64,000 bases of DNA from the NCBI RefSeq assembly GCF_002115825.1, contig NZ_JFJZ01000004.1, positions 1-64,000 of the forward strand, read 5' to 3'. Under the pieces are notes generated by a model, which was given only the letters and a program-made list of their open reading frames with translations, made no database searches and was not told the DNA's origin. Each line of letters begins with the position of its first letter. The first letter of the stretch is position 1. This document shows, in pieces, positions 9,290 to 17,719 of the stretch. Source of the DNA: Thalassospira sp. MCCC 1A01428 (GTDB lineage Bacteria; Pseudomonadota; Alphaproteobacteria; Rhodospirillales; Thalassospiraceae). A program made the position numbers and the translations under genes.

Positions 9290-10612
9290 TTATGATCCGC
9301 CCTGCGGGGGAACATTGCTGTTGTCGGTAGCATCTTTTTCGGCCTGCATGGCTGTGGATTCCTCGTCGGCGGCGATTTCGTCACCCAGGGGGGATAATTC
9401 GGTTACCATAGGTGTTGTGCGCGGCACAGCAACGAATGTTCCCTGTTCTTCCAGTGTAATACGGCGACCAAAACCGGCGCGGTAGGTGGCAAAAACAGCC
9501 ATGGCGAAAGCCACGATTGAAAACAGCAACGGCAAGCCCCACGGACCGAAATAATCCAGGAACATGGAACCCACAATCGGGCCAAGTGCTGCGGAACCGC
9601 CATAAACAATCAACAGGGCGCCGCTGGCAGGGACAAAATCATCCGGTGTCAGATAGTCATTCACATAGGCCACTGAAATGGCATAGACCGGCATGGTAAA
9701 CACGCCCAGTAAAGCCCCCCAGAAAGACAGGTGGGTGCGGACTGTTTCGGGCATGAGATAAGGCACCAGACCGGTCATGATCAGGCCCACCAGCAAGCCA
9801 ATAAGAACATATTGACGTGGCACCATGTCTGACGCGCGGCCAATCGGCCATTGCAACATCATACCGCCCAAAATGACAAAAAACATGAAGGTGGCGATGT
9901 CGGCGGTGGGCAGCCCCAGATCGGCGGCAAACACCGGACCAACGCCATAAATGGCGCCCGAAAAAACACCACTGCCTGCCGCGCCAACAAACCCGAGTGG
10001 CGAAATTTTAAACAGGCGTCGCAGTTTCATGCGTTCATGACTGACGGCCGCAGGCGGGGGTTGGCGGGTCAGGGCGATAGGCACCAGCGACAGCGATAAT
10101 AAAACCGATGCCAGCGTAAACAGCTCAAACCCGGAAATGGGCGACAGGTTAAGCATGAGCTGCCCCAGTGCCAAACCACCGAGCGATACCGTCATATAGG
10201 ATGCCATCATGGCACCGCGCGAATTGTTATCGACCTGTTCGTTTAGCCAGCTTTCAACCACCAGATACAGGCCCGACAGGCAAAGCCCGGTCATGGCGCG
10301 AAACAGCGCCCATGTGATGGGGTCGACAAATACGGCATGCAGGAGGGTAATGGCCGATCCGGTCGAGGCGAGGGCGGCAAAGGTGCGGATATGGCCAACC
10401 CGGTTCACCAGGGACGCGCCCCAGATTATGCCGCCGACAAAGCCGGAATAATAGGACGCCATAATGATACCGGTATAGATCGGCGCGAATCCCTCGGAGG
10501 ACGCACGCAACGCCAGCAATGATGATTGCAGCGATGACCCTGAATTAAGGGTGAAAGCGGCAAAGAGGGTCGCCGACAGGGCAATTATCATCGCAATAGG
10601 CGAACGCGGCAT
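9290..10612 (-). CDS. Major facilitator superfamily transporter
   Basis: A 440-residue protein with twelve predicted membrane helices and a hydrophilic C-terminal tail of about 45 residues rich in Glu, Asp and Thr. The TM2-TM3 loop reads GASLVNRVGHIRTFA, a variant of the MFS GXXXDRXGRR signature, and helix 5 has SYMTVSLGGLALGQLML. Sequence style resembles the YcaD-type subgroup of uncharacterised exporters. The ATG at 10612 has GAGG six bases upstream and is preferred over a TTG at 10660. Substrate unknown. It is divergent from the TRAP operon across a 500-bp region. Confidence 0.85.
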   Translation of the reverse strand: MPRSPIAMIIALSATLFAAFTLNSGSSLQSSLLALRASSEGFAPIYTGIIMASYYSGFVGGIIWGASLVNRVGHIRTFAALASTGSAITLLHAVFVDPITWALFRAMTGLCLSGLYLVVESWLNEQVDNNSRGAMMASYMTVSLGGLALGQLMLNLSPISGFELFTLASVLLSLSLVPIALTRQPPPAAVSHERMKLRRLFKISPLGFVGAAGSGVFSGAIYGVGPVFAADLGLPTADIATFMFFVILGGMMLQWPIGRASDMVPRQYVLIGLLVGLIMTGLVPYLMPETVRTHLSFWGALLGVFTMPVYAISVAYVNDYLTPDDFVPASGALLIVYGGSAALGPIVGSMFLDYFGPWGLPLLFSIVAFAMAVFATYRAGFGRRITLEEQGTFVAVPRTTPMVTELSPLGDEIAADEESTAMQAEKDATDNSNVPPQGGS

Positions 10613-11122
10613 GGCCAACCTCGGGCGTTGCAGTATTTCGAAAATACCCTGCCGGACCAACAGTCATACTGTCAATCTAACAGGGTGAAACATTTATGGT
10701 TTTCAGGAACGTATTCCAATCCGGGGTGTTCCCGGAAGCGTTGGGGAAACTTCCCCGAATAGCTTGACGTGATGTGCCGCAAATAGGGTATTTTATCTGC
10801 AAATGCCAGCATTCAATGCGCAACCATGGCACGAAAACAAACATGGCAGAAATGTCATTATATAGCGTCGCCCTTCAATTGGGGGTTGGCAAGCCCTTTC
10901 ACAAGACAATGGCGGATCCAAATGCGATGGAAAATGCTGCGTTGCGACGGGCTGCTTTCATGCCGACAAGTTACTTGACCTTTGCTACCGGGATGCCTTC
11001 TATGATTTGGAATTGGTTGAAATTTGCGGAAATTTGCCCTGCCTTGGGCGGAATTTTGCGTCTATGAATAGCAAACGGCCAGATGGAAGATTATGGGGCT
11101 GGCCGAAAAACGGGAGGATAGC
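10613..11122. other. Divergent intergenic region with small inverted repeats
   Basis: No supported gene. Visible elements are the inverted repeat TCCGGG-GTGTT-CCCGGA (10720-10736), the short palindrome GGGGAAACTTCCCC just after it, and a sigma70-like TTGACG (10764) with TATTTT 19 bases downstream, a suboptimal spacer. An open frame at 10774-11067 has no ribosome site and no recognisable product. The region probably drives the TRAP operon and the MFS gene. Confidence 0.5.
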
Positions 11123-12088
11123 TTGAAAGTTTTACGTACAATCGGTGTTTTGGCCGCAGGATTGGGCCTGTTGGGCGCATGGAGCACAATGGCACAGGCC
11201 GAAACCCGCGTTACCCTTAAATCGGCAAAATCGGCATCGTCCTATTATCAGATGGCAGCCCAGTTTGCCGAAGCCGCCAAAACCGGCACCAACGGCGATA
11301 TTATTGTGACGGTCGAGGAAAGCCAGGGTTCGGTTCAGAACGTGATGGAAGCCTCGGTACGGCCGGGCAACTATATGTTTACATCACCGCCCGCGCTGGT
11401 TGCATCGGCACAGGCTGGCACCGGCCCGTTTAAAGGGCGCCCGACCGACAAGTTCGCCGACGTTCGTGCCCTGTTTCCGATTCCGTCGCTGACCATGCAT
11501 TTTGTGGCCCGCGCAGATCGCGGTATTAACAGCTTTGCCGATCTTGAAGGTAAGACTGTTTTGCTGGGCAAAGGGTCTTTCGGGGCGAAAGAAGGTGAAA
11601 AGTACCTGGAACTGTTTGGCCTGAACGATAAGGTTAAACTTGCCAGTGCCGAATTGTCCAATGCTGTTGCTGCCCTTAAAAACGGGCAAATTGATGCCTT
11701 TGTGACGGCTGGCTCGTGGCCTGCCCCCAACGTGATCGAGGCCGCGGCGGGCATGGATGTAAAGGTTTTGTCACTTAGCGATGATCAAATCGCCAAAACC
11801 GGGCGTGATCTTGCGGTTATTCCGGCGGGCACCTATAACGGCCAGACGGATGATATTCATACATCCTCTTTGTCGGTTATCGCCTATGCTACCACCGCCA
11901 TGGATGACGATACCGCCTATGCCCTGACCAAAACCTATTGGGGCCAGAAAGCCAAAATGGGCCAGGATGCCCAGTGGTGGAAAGGTGTTACCCCTGACAT
12001 GCTGGTGAATATCACCGGTAAAATTCATCCCGGTGCGTTGCGGTATTATGCCGAGGCCGGTTTTCCGGTACGTGATGATCAAAAATAG
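11123..12088 (+). CDS. TAXI-family TRAP transporter, periplasmic solute-binding protein
   Basis: A 321-residue periplasmic protein of the TRAP-associated extracytoplasmic immunogenic (TAXI) family. The TTG at 11123 is taken as start because GGGAGGA lies six bases before it and it yields a clean signal peptide (MKVLRTIGVLAAGLGLLG, cleaved near AQAET). An upstream in-frame ATG at 11093 would spoil the signal. Family features include SSYYQMAAQFAEA, the ADLEGKTVLLGKGSFG loop and the NGQIDAFVTAGSWPAP segment. It is followed by the fused membrane subunit gene, the usual TAXI arrangement. Ligands of TAXI proteins are generally small organic acids or amino acids; not predictable here. Confidence 0.88.
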   Translation: MKVLRTIGVLAAGLGLLGAWSTMAQAETRVTLKSAKSASSYYQMAAQFAEAAKTGTNGDIIVTVEESQGSVQNVMEASVRPGNYMFTSPPALVASAQAGTGPFKGRPTDKFADVRALFPIPSLTMHFVARADRGINSFADLEGKTVLLGKGSFGAKEGEKYLELFGLNDKVKLASAELSNAVAALKNGQIDAFVTAGSWPAPNVIEAAAGMDVKVLSLSDDQIAKTGRDLAVIPAGTYNGQTDDIHTSSLSVIAYATTAMDDDTAYALTKTYWGQKAKMGQDAQWWKGVTPDMLVNITGKIHPGALRYYAEAGFPVRDDQK

Positions 12089-12114
12089 GCGTCCTTGACG
12101 TAATCTGCCCTTGC

Positions 12115-12147
12115 GGCCCGGTGTGTCAGTTCCTGTTGCACCGGGCC
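12115..12147 (+). promoter_or_regulatory. Stem-loop between TAXI binding protein and TRAP permease genes
   Basis: A perfect 9-bp inverted repeat GGCCCGGTG / CACCGGGCC with a 15-base loop, followed by TTCTGTTT, placed 18 bp upstream of the permease start. It looks like a partial terminator or RNA-stability element that lowers permease expression relative to the binding protein. Confidence 0.6.
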
Positions 12148-12165
12148 TTCTGTTTCAGGAATATC

Positions 12166-13947
12166 ATGCAATCTGCTTCCCATCCGGGCCTTGCCCGTCC
12201 GGTCTGGATCGCCCTTGGGGCTGTATCCATTGTTTTTCATCTGTGGCTGATTTTTTCCGGCCTTGTTCCCAACCTGGTAAGCCGTCCGTTACATATGGCG
12301 CTGGCTTTGCCGTGGGCGTTGATATTTGTTGCCAAAACACCATTGCAAAAAGTTAGCGGTACGATTTTAACGGCGATCGGGCTGTTTGGTTGTGGCTGGA
12401 TCGCGGTGCATCACAGTGAATTATCCGATCAGTACGGGTTTTTGGCCGATAATTTCCAGATCATTATTGCGCTGGCGTTGTTATTTATTGTTCTGGAAAT
12501 GGCACGTCGGGCGATTGGCTGGCCGTTACCGCTGGTGGCATCACTGGCGCTGGCATACGGGTTCTGGGGCCAATATATTCCCGGTGAATTCGGGCATGGT
12601 GGCCTGCCGGTTGAAAGCATGCTGGGCACGCTTACCATTGCCGAAGGTGGCTTATGGGGCAGCCTGACGGGCGTTTCTGTTAGCATTGTTGCGATTTTTG
12701 TTATTTTTGGCGCGGTGCTAAATGCTGGTGAAGCCGGGCAGGGCTTTATGAATGTGGCAGGTGCTGCTGCCGGGCGGTTGCGCGGCGGGGCGGCCAAGGT
12801 TTCAGTAATTTCGTCGGCTTTGTTTGGCTCAATCTCCGGCTCGGCCTCGGCGAATGTGGCCTCAACCGGGGCTATCACCTTGCCCGCGATGACGCGCCTG
12901 GGCTACCCCAAGCGCCTTGCTGCCGCGGTCGAGGCCGTGGCGTCATCGGGCGGGCAGATCATGCCACCGCTGATGGGGGCCGGGGCCTTTGTGATGGTGG
13001 AACTTACCGGCCATCCCTATTCTGAAATCATGGTGGCGGCATTACCCCCGGCGATTTTGTATTTTCTGGCGGTATGGATTGGCATTAATGCCTATGCCGG
13101 GCGTTATGACTTGCCCGGTCTGCCTGACGAAGACCGGCCAACCCTGCGGGCGGTGGTGATTACATCGGCTTTTTTCCTGGTGCCGTTTACGGTGCTGTTA
13201 TGGGGCATGTTTGGGGGGGGATATACCCCGCAATATGCGGCGTGCATTGCGCTTTTGGCCGGGGCGGCCTTGTTGTTTCTTGATGCCGGGCTGACCTTTG
13301 ATTTACGCCGCAGTCGTGATCGATATATCGATGTGTGCCTGAATGCCGGGCGTCAAATTTCCATGATTGCCTCGATTATTCTGTGTGCGTCGATTGTGAT
13401 TGGTGTTTTGGGCCTCACCGGGCTGGGTGTGAAAATTACATCGCTTTTGCTTTCCGGTTCGGGGGGGATGTTATGGCCCGCCTTGTTCCTGACAGCTATT
13501 GCCTGTCTGGTTTTGGGCATGGAAGTGCCGACAACGGCGGCTTATGTGATTTGCGTGTCCGTTGCGGGGCCTGCCCTTGGCGAGTTGGGCCTTGATCCGT
13601 TACAGGCGCATTTGTTTGTGTTCTGGTTTGCGTTGCTTTCAACCATTACGCCGCCGGTGTGCGGGGCGGTATTTATTGCCGCAGGTATGGTCGAGGAAAA
13701 CTGGCTGAAGGTCGCAGGAACGGCAATGTCGCTTGGTGTCGGGTTGTATCTGGTGCCTTTGGCGATGGTGGCAAATCCATCCCTGTTGTTGCTGGGGACC
13801 AACCCGGGTTTTGCGATTGGTGCGTCGCTTAAGGTGGCTTTGGGCCTGGGGGCCATTTCGTTCGGGATTATTTCATCGCGAACGTGGCTGGTGCGGCTGG
13901 GGCTTATTGCCGTGGGGGCCGCAATTACCTTTCTATTCGGGTTTTAG
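12166..13947 (+). CDS. TRAP transporter fused permease (4TM/12TM)
   Basis: A 593-residue integral membrane protein in which the small DctQ-like and large DctM-like subunits are fused, the form that pairs with TAXI binding proteins. About sixteen hydrophobic segments are present. The DctM half has the conserved FGSISGSASANVASTGAITLP stretch and the ASSGGQIMPPLMGAGAFVM motif, and later EVPTTAAYVI and TITPPVCGAVFIAAGM. The start at ATG 12166 is supported by AGGA five bases upstream; an upstream GTG at 12121 lies inside the stem-loop and is rejected. A strong terminator follows the stop. Confidence 0.92.
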   Translation: MQSASHPGLARPVWIALGAVSIVFHLWLIFSGLVPNLVSRPLHMALALPWALIFVAKTPLQKVSGTILTAIGLFGCGWIAVHHSELSDQYGFLADNFQIIIALALLFIVLEMARRAIGWPLPLVASLALAYGFWGQYIPGEFGHGGLPVESMLGTLTIAEGGLWGSLTGVSVSIVAIFVIFGAVLNAGEAGQGFMNVAGAAAGRLRGGAAKVSVISSALFGSISGSASANVASTGAITLPAMTRLGYPKRLAAAVEAVASSGGQIMPPLMGAGAFVMVELTGHPYSEIMVAALPPAILYFLAVWIGINAYAGRYDLPGLPDEDRPTLRAVVITSAFFLVPFTVLLWGMFGGGYTPQYAACIALLAGAALLFLDAGLTFDLRRSRDRYIDVCLNAGRQISMIASIILCASIVIGVLGLTGLGVKITSLLLSGSGGMLWPALFLTAIACLVLGMEVPTTAAYVICVSVAGPALGELGLDPLQAHLFVFWFALLSTITPPVCGAVFIAAGMVEENWLKVAGTAMSLGVGLYLVPLAMVANPSLLLLGTNPGFAIGASLKVALGLGAISFGIISSRTWLVRLGLIAVGAAITFLFGF

Positions 13948-13965
13948 GACCAAGGTGGATTGAAC

Positions 13966-13998
13966 AGGGGGAGCCGAAAATCGGTTCCCCCTTTTTTG
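13966..13998 (+). terminator. Rho-independent terminator of the TRAP operon
   Basis: GGGGGAGCCGA, an AAA loop, then TCGGTTCCCCC (one G-T pair), directly followed by six T. Located about 20 bp after the permease stop. Confidence 0.9.
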
Positions 13999-14030
13999 TT
14001 GTTCAGGTGTTTTGGGGGATGGGGCTGATG

Positions 14031-15068
14031 TTAGGCAAACGGATTTTCAGCTTGCCGCCTGGCATCGGGGTCCAGGGTCAAAACCCGGCCGCCGATTGCA
14101 TCAAGACGGGCAAAATAGCTTTTAGAACCCAGAAGCTGAAAGGGAAAATACAGCCCGGAGGGTGTTGGCGTTTTGCCATCCAGCCCCAATAATCGTTCAA
14201 GTGTCATGGCAACGCCCAGTGCCGTCAGAGGCATTTGGCCGTCGGGATGGAAAACTGCCTGATGGAGCTGCAACGGGGTGCCGTCTTTGTCTTTACCGGC
14301 AATCTCGATGATGATTTCCGTCGACATCTGTTTGCCCTGACGACGCGAAGATGTAACCCCAACTGCCAGATCAAATGCAATATTGGCGGCGTTTGTTGCC
14401 GTTGCCAACCCCATGACGTCATAAGGTGAAAGTGCAACGGCTTCGTGCAGGATGCCGTCGATGGCGCGGAAAGTGGATTTTGTATTTTCACCGACCCGCC
14501 AGAAAAAGGCACCGTTTTTGCGCGTTAATGCTGCCGGCAGGGTTTCGCCCAAACGGTGCATGTCAATTTCTGCTGCGGGGCCACCTGAATCTTCTTCATC
14601 AAGTAATGCGCCGATTTTTATTGTGTTGATGGATGCAAATTTTTTGGCCATTGCCAGCGCCGGGATCGTAACCGCACCGACAAGCCATTCAGCCCCTAAC
14701 ACAACTGCCGAGGCACCGGGATTGTGCATAAAGGCGGCTACTTCCGGGGCGATTTCTGACGCGCCGGAAGAAATGCTGATATGGGGAATGCCGCGCATTT
14801 GTGCAAACCGCAGCCCTGCCAGCGCGTCGTCCTTGAAAAAAATGGCAACTGCGCTGATTTCACGTTTTCCCAGGCCAAGATCTGCGGCTTCAATGTCAAT
14901 TTTGATGCTTTCCGTATTGTTAAAATTTGCAGCGACTTTTTGTGCTTTGGCAAGGTCTCTTCCGCCAATTATCATCGGAATGCCGGGGTTTTGCGCCTGC
15001 AAATATTTTGCTGTTTGCTGTCCGACAAAACCGGCGCCACCAATAAGCAGAATGGGTGCGACTGACAT
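14031..15068 (-). CDS. Saccharopine dehydrogenase-like NAD(P)-binding oxidoreductase
   Basis: A 345-residue protein with an N-terminal Rossmann fold: ILLIGGAGFVGQQTAKYLQAQ is the dinucleotide-binding loop, followed by IIGGRDLAKAQKVA. The layout matches saccharopine dehydrogenase-like reductases (a family that also includes trans-acting enoyl reductases), but lysine-pathway activity is not implied. ATG 15068 is preceded by AAAGG at good spacing; a TTG at 15083 is the alternative. It is transcribed divergently from a TetR gene across a repeat-rich operator, so it is the most likely target of that regulator. Confidence 0.75.
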   Translation of the reverse strand: MSVAPILLIGGAGFVGQQTAKYLQAQNPGIPMIIGGRDLAKAQKVAANFNNTESIKIDIEAADLGLGKREISAVAIFFKDDALAGLRFAQMRGIPHISISSGASEIAPEVAAFMHNPGASAVVLGAEWLVGAVTIPALAMAKKFASINTIKIGALLDEEDSGGPAAEIDMHRLGETLPAALTRKNGAFFWRVGENTKSTFRAIDGILHEAVALSPYDVMGLATATNAANIAFDLAVGVTSSRRQGKQMSTEIIIEIAGKDKDGTPLQLHQAVFHPDGQMPLTALGVAMTLERLLGLDGKTPTPSGLYFPFQLLGSKSYFARLDAIGGRVLTLDPDARRQAENPFA

Positions 15069-15126
15069 TGTATTACCTTTCAATCTTTCAGGGCTTCACC
15101 TAGTATTGCCCCATTAACGATATATG

Positions 15127-15180
15127 TTACCAAAAGTAACTTACTTAACGTAACTTACTTAACGTAACTTACTTTTGGTA
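15127..15180. promoter_or_regulatory. Divergent operator: 12-bp inverted repeat enclosing three 14-bp-period direct repeats
   Basis: The outer arms TACCAAAAGTAA (15128-15139) and TTACTTTTGGTA (15169-15180) are exact inverted repeats. Between and partly overlapping them GTAACTTACTT occurs three times at 15136, 15150 and 15164, a strict 14-bp period. It occupies the gap between the oxidoreductase and TetR genes and abuts the TetR start. This is most readily read as the TetR operator with overlapping half-sites. Confidence 0.75.
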
Positions 15181-15184
15181 GGTT

Positions 15185-15811
15185 TTGCAAGAGGGCATGT
15201 CATTGGTCAGGCAAGCGACGGAAAAGGGGACGGTAAAGGCTTCTGCCGGGCGTCTTTCGAAGGCCGAAAGACGTGAGCAACTTTTGGGTGTTGCCCAAAA
15301 TATTATCCGTGAGGAGGGGGCCGACCGGCTAACACTGGCATATCTGGCTGCGCAGGCCGGGGTGACAAAACCGATTTCCTACGAGCATTTTGGGACCCGG
15401 GCGGGTCTGTTGCTTGCCCTTTACAAAAAGCTGGATGAAGTTCAGACCAACATGCTTCGCGAAGCCCTTAGCAGTGTGCAGGGTGACGTTGCCGAAACGA
15501 TTGATATGCTGTCGCGTGCCTATATGCATTGTGCTGCGGATAGCAACGGTGAATGGCATCTTGTTGCGGCGGCTTTGTCAGGAAATGAGGGCGTCGGGCC
15601 AGTTCATCAGGAACTGCTTGATAATTATGTTGCGCTTTTCGTATCTGCCATGGTGCCATTTACCTCGCTTGATACAGACGAGTTAAAACGACGGTGTATC
15701 GGGCTGGTGGGTGCGGGCGAGGCGCTTTCGCTGCAAATGGTCAATGGTTATTGTACCGAGACAGAGGCCGCACAAACATTTGCCGCCCTTATATCCGGCG
15801 GGATTGCATAG
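15185..15811 (+). CDS. TetR/AcrR-family transcriptional regulator
   Basis: A 208-residue repressor. The N-terminal DNA-binding domain shows the TetR pattern: REQLLGVAQNIIREEGADRLTLAYLAAQAGVTKP with the HTH recognition helix and the YEHFGTRAGLLLALYKKLDE continuation. The C-terminal ligand domain is divergent, as usual. The start is TTG 15185 or ATG 15197 (GAGGG lies too close to the latter); neither has an ideal ribosome site. It abuts the repeat operator at 15127-15180, consistent with autoregulation and control of the divergent oxidoreductase gene. Confidence 0.88.
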   Translation: MQEGMSLVRQATEKGTVKASAGRLSKAERREQLLGVAQNIIREEGADRLTLAYLAAQAGVTKPISYEHFGTRAGLLLALYKKLDEVQTNMLREALSSVQGDVAETIDMLSRAYMHCAADSNGEWHLVAAALSGNEGVGPVHQELLDNYVALFVSAMVPFTSLDTDELKRRCIGLVGAGEALSLQMVNGYCTETEAAQTFAALISGGIA

Positions 15812-15921
15812 TGCTGACTTTGACGTGCTGACGTGCTGACGGGCAGCCTGACAGCATGTTTTTGTTTGATAAGCACCAGGCCGGGGGAAGTATTGCCAGC
15901 ATTTTCTGGCTTGAATGCAAG

Positions 15922-15953
15922 AAATGGATGCTAAAATCAATTAGCATCCATTT
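15922..15953. terminator. Bidirectional terminator
   Basis: A perfect 13-bp stem AAATGGATGCTAA / TTAGCATCCATTT with a 6-base loop between the convergent TetR gene and the small PLDc_N gene. A/T ends on both sides allow use in both directions. Confidence 0.85.
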
Positions 15954-16007
15954 TCGTATATATTTTACTTGAATCTAATATTTCGGCAGTCGCCGGAAAT
16001 TATCGTG

Positions 16008-16193
16008 CTAGGCGCGTGCGCCGCGCGGTCCCGCAAAGAACCAGATAATAAGGCCAAGAACCGGCAGGACAAGAATGAGGATTGTCCATAGAAGTTTTGC
16101 GCCCATACTTGCGCCGCTGCCAAATACATTAATAATTGCCCAGATATCGGCAATCAGAATGATAATTCCTAATATGCCACCAAATCCTGTCAT
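16008..16193 (-). CDS. Small PLDc_N-type membrane protein
   Basis: A 61-residue protein with two membrane helices (GGILGIIILIADIWAIINVF and LLWTILILVLPVLGLIIWFF) separated by a short loop and ending in GPRGARA. The second helix with LPVLGLIIWFFAGPR is characteristic of the phospholipase D N-terminal-like (PLDc_N) domain, also found alone in small proteins of unknown role. The ATG at 16193 has GAGG seven bases upstream; the longer open frame to 16313 lacks support. It lies downstream of the BaiN-type gene on the same strand. Confidence 0.8.
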   Translation of the reverse strand: MTGFGGILGIIILIADIWAIINVFGSGASMGAKLLWTILILVLPVLGLIIWFFAGPRGARA

Positions 16194-16397
16194 AACCCAA
16201 CCTCGTTTGTTGTTTAAAAGGTGGTTTTCCCCACCCTTGGCTATTTGCCAATTAACAATGAAACGTCGGTTGATGGGTAATGTTCCCGTGGCAATATTTG
16301 TATTACCCATCACAGAAACATGTTTTTCTGGCGGTCATCACGCTGTCGGGCGTGGCCTGCAAAGAAAGGAATTACACCCATTGCAAGGAGCAATGAA

Positions 16398-17582
16398 TTA
16401 AACCACCTGCCCCGCACACCAGCCCGATGACCATGCCCACTGGAAGTTAAATCCGCCCAGATGGCCGGTAACATCAACAACTTCGCCGATGAAGTAAAGC
16501 CCCGGTGCCTTGCGGCTTTCCATGGTTTGCGACGATAATTCGCGGGTATCGACACCACCCAGTGTAACCTCGGCGGTGCGGTATCCTTCACTGCCCTGGG
16601 GGGCGATCTGCCATTGATTAACGTCGCTTGCCAGTTTGCGCAGCGCCTTGTCGCCGGTTTCGCCAATCGGCCGTTCCAGGCCTTGTTTTGCGGTAATATA
16701 TTGGGCGAGGCGGTTGGGCAACATACGTGACAGCACGTTATGCACCATCTGTTTCGGTGTTTCTTCCTTGGCCGCTTTTAACAGTTCAAACGCATCCTGC
16801 TCGGGGTTCAGGTTGATCTGGATGGCTTCGGCTTCACGCCAGTAGGATGATATTTGCAAAATGGACGGCCCGCTTAACCCGCGGTGGGTAAATAACAATC
16901 CCTCGCGAAAACGGTTTTTTTGATGCGCAACAATCGCATCCACCGAAATGCCAGCCATCTGGCCCAGGTCGGCGCGTGTATCAGGGTCGAATGTCAGCGG
17001 TACAAGGGCCGCCCGTGTCGGAATAATTTCAAGGCCAAACTGGCGGGCAATTTGATACCCAAAACCGGTGGCGCCAATTTTGGGGATCGAAAGGCCGCCA
17101 CAGGCAACCACCAGCGACTGACAATGCCATTTTGCACCGCTTTGCGATGTTACAAAATATCCGCCATTCGGGGCCGCTTCTATTTCCTTGATGGTGGTTG
17201 ACAGTTTGATTTCAACATCGACATCGTCACATTCGTCCAGCAGCATATCGATGATTTGAAACGAACTTTCGTCGCAAAAAAGCTGGCCCAGTGTTTTTTC
17301 ATGCCAGCCAATATTGTATCGGTCGACCAGGGCAATAAAATCGTGCTGGGTATAACGTTTCAGCGCGGAAACGCAGAACCGTTTGTTTTGCGAAATGTAG
17401 TTTTCCGGTTTGGCATGCAGATTGGTGAAATTACAACGCCCGCCGCCTGAAATGCGGATTTTTTCTGCCGGTTTGTCGGCATGGTCAATGACCATTACCG
17501 AACGGCCCCGATTGCCTGCTTCGATGGCGCACATCAGGCCTGCTGCACCGGCCCCAATAACGATTACATCCAGGTTTTTCAC
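16398..17582 (-). CDS. BaiN/RdsA (HI0933)-family NAD(P)/FAD-dependent oxidoreductase
   Basis: A 394-residue flavoprotein. The N-terminal FAD-binding loop is VIGAGAAGLMCAIEAGNRG, followed by the family-specific KIRISGGGRCNFTN. The C-terminal GLYFIGEVVDVTGHLGGFNFQWAWSSG is the second family signature. The gut-bacterial relative BaiN reduces bile-acid derivatives, but most members, including this one, have no assigned substrate. It follows the GGDEF gene on the same strand after 137 bp, with no clear terminator between. Confidence 0.9.
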   Translation of the reverse strand: MKNLDVIVIGAGAAGLMCAIEAGNRGRSVMVIDHADKPAEKIRISGGGRCNFTNLHAKPENYISQNKRFCVSALKRYTQHDFIALVDRYNIGWHEKTLGQLFCDESSFQIIDMLLDECDDVDVEIKLSTTIKEIEAAPNGGYFVTSQSGAKWHCQSLVVACGGLSIPKIGATGFGYQIARQFGLEIIPTRAALVPLTFDPDTRADLGQMAGISVDAIVAHQKNRFREGLLFTHRGLSGPSILQISSYWREAEAIQINLNPEQDAFELLKAAKEETPKQMVHNVLSRMLPNRLAQYITAKQGLERPIGETGDKALRKLASDVNQWQIAPQGSEGYRTAEVTLGGVDTRELSSQTMESRKAPGLYFIGEVVDVTGHLGGFNFQWAWSSGWCAGQVV

Positions 17583-17719
17583 GGACGCTCAATTCTTTTC
17601 TGTCATGACATAAATGGAAACGGCCTGCTTATAGGCTGAAATTGCCTTCCTGTCAGCCTTTGCGCCCTGATATGGCAACATAGTTCGCAAAAGGGGTGGT
17701 TGGCGGCACGGGGGCGGGG

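Noticed and set aside
10774-11067. A 97-codon plus-strand open frame upstream of the TRAP operon
   Set aside because: It has no ribosome site, no recognisable domain and an un-proteinlike mix of Met, Cys and Trp; it overlies likely promoter sequence.
15818-15842. Short direct repeat GACGTGCT after the TetR gene
   Set aside because: Only two copies of eight bases, close to what chance allows, and no structural role is visible.
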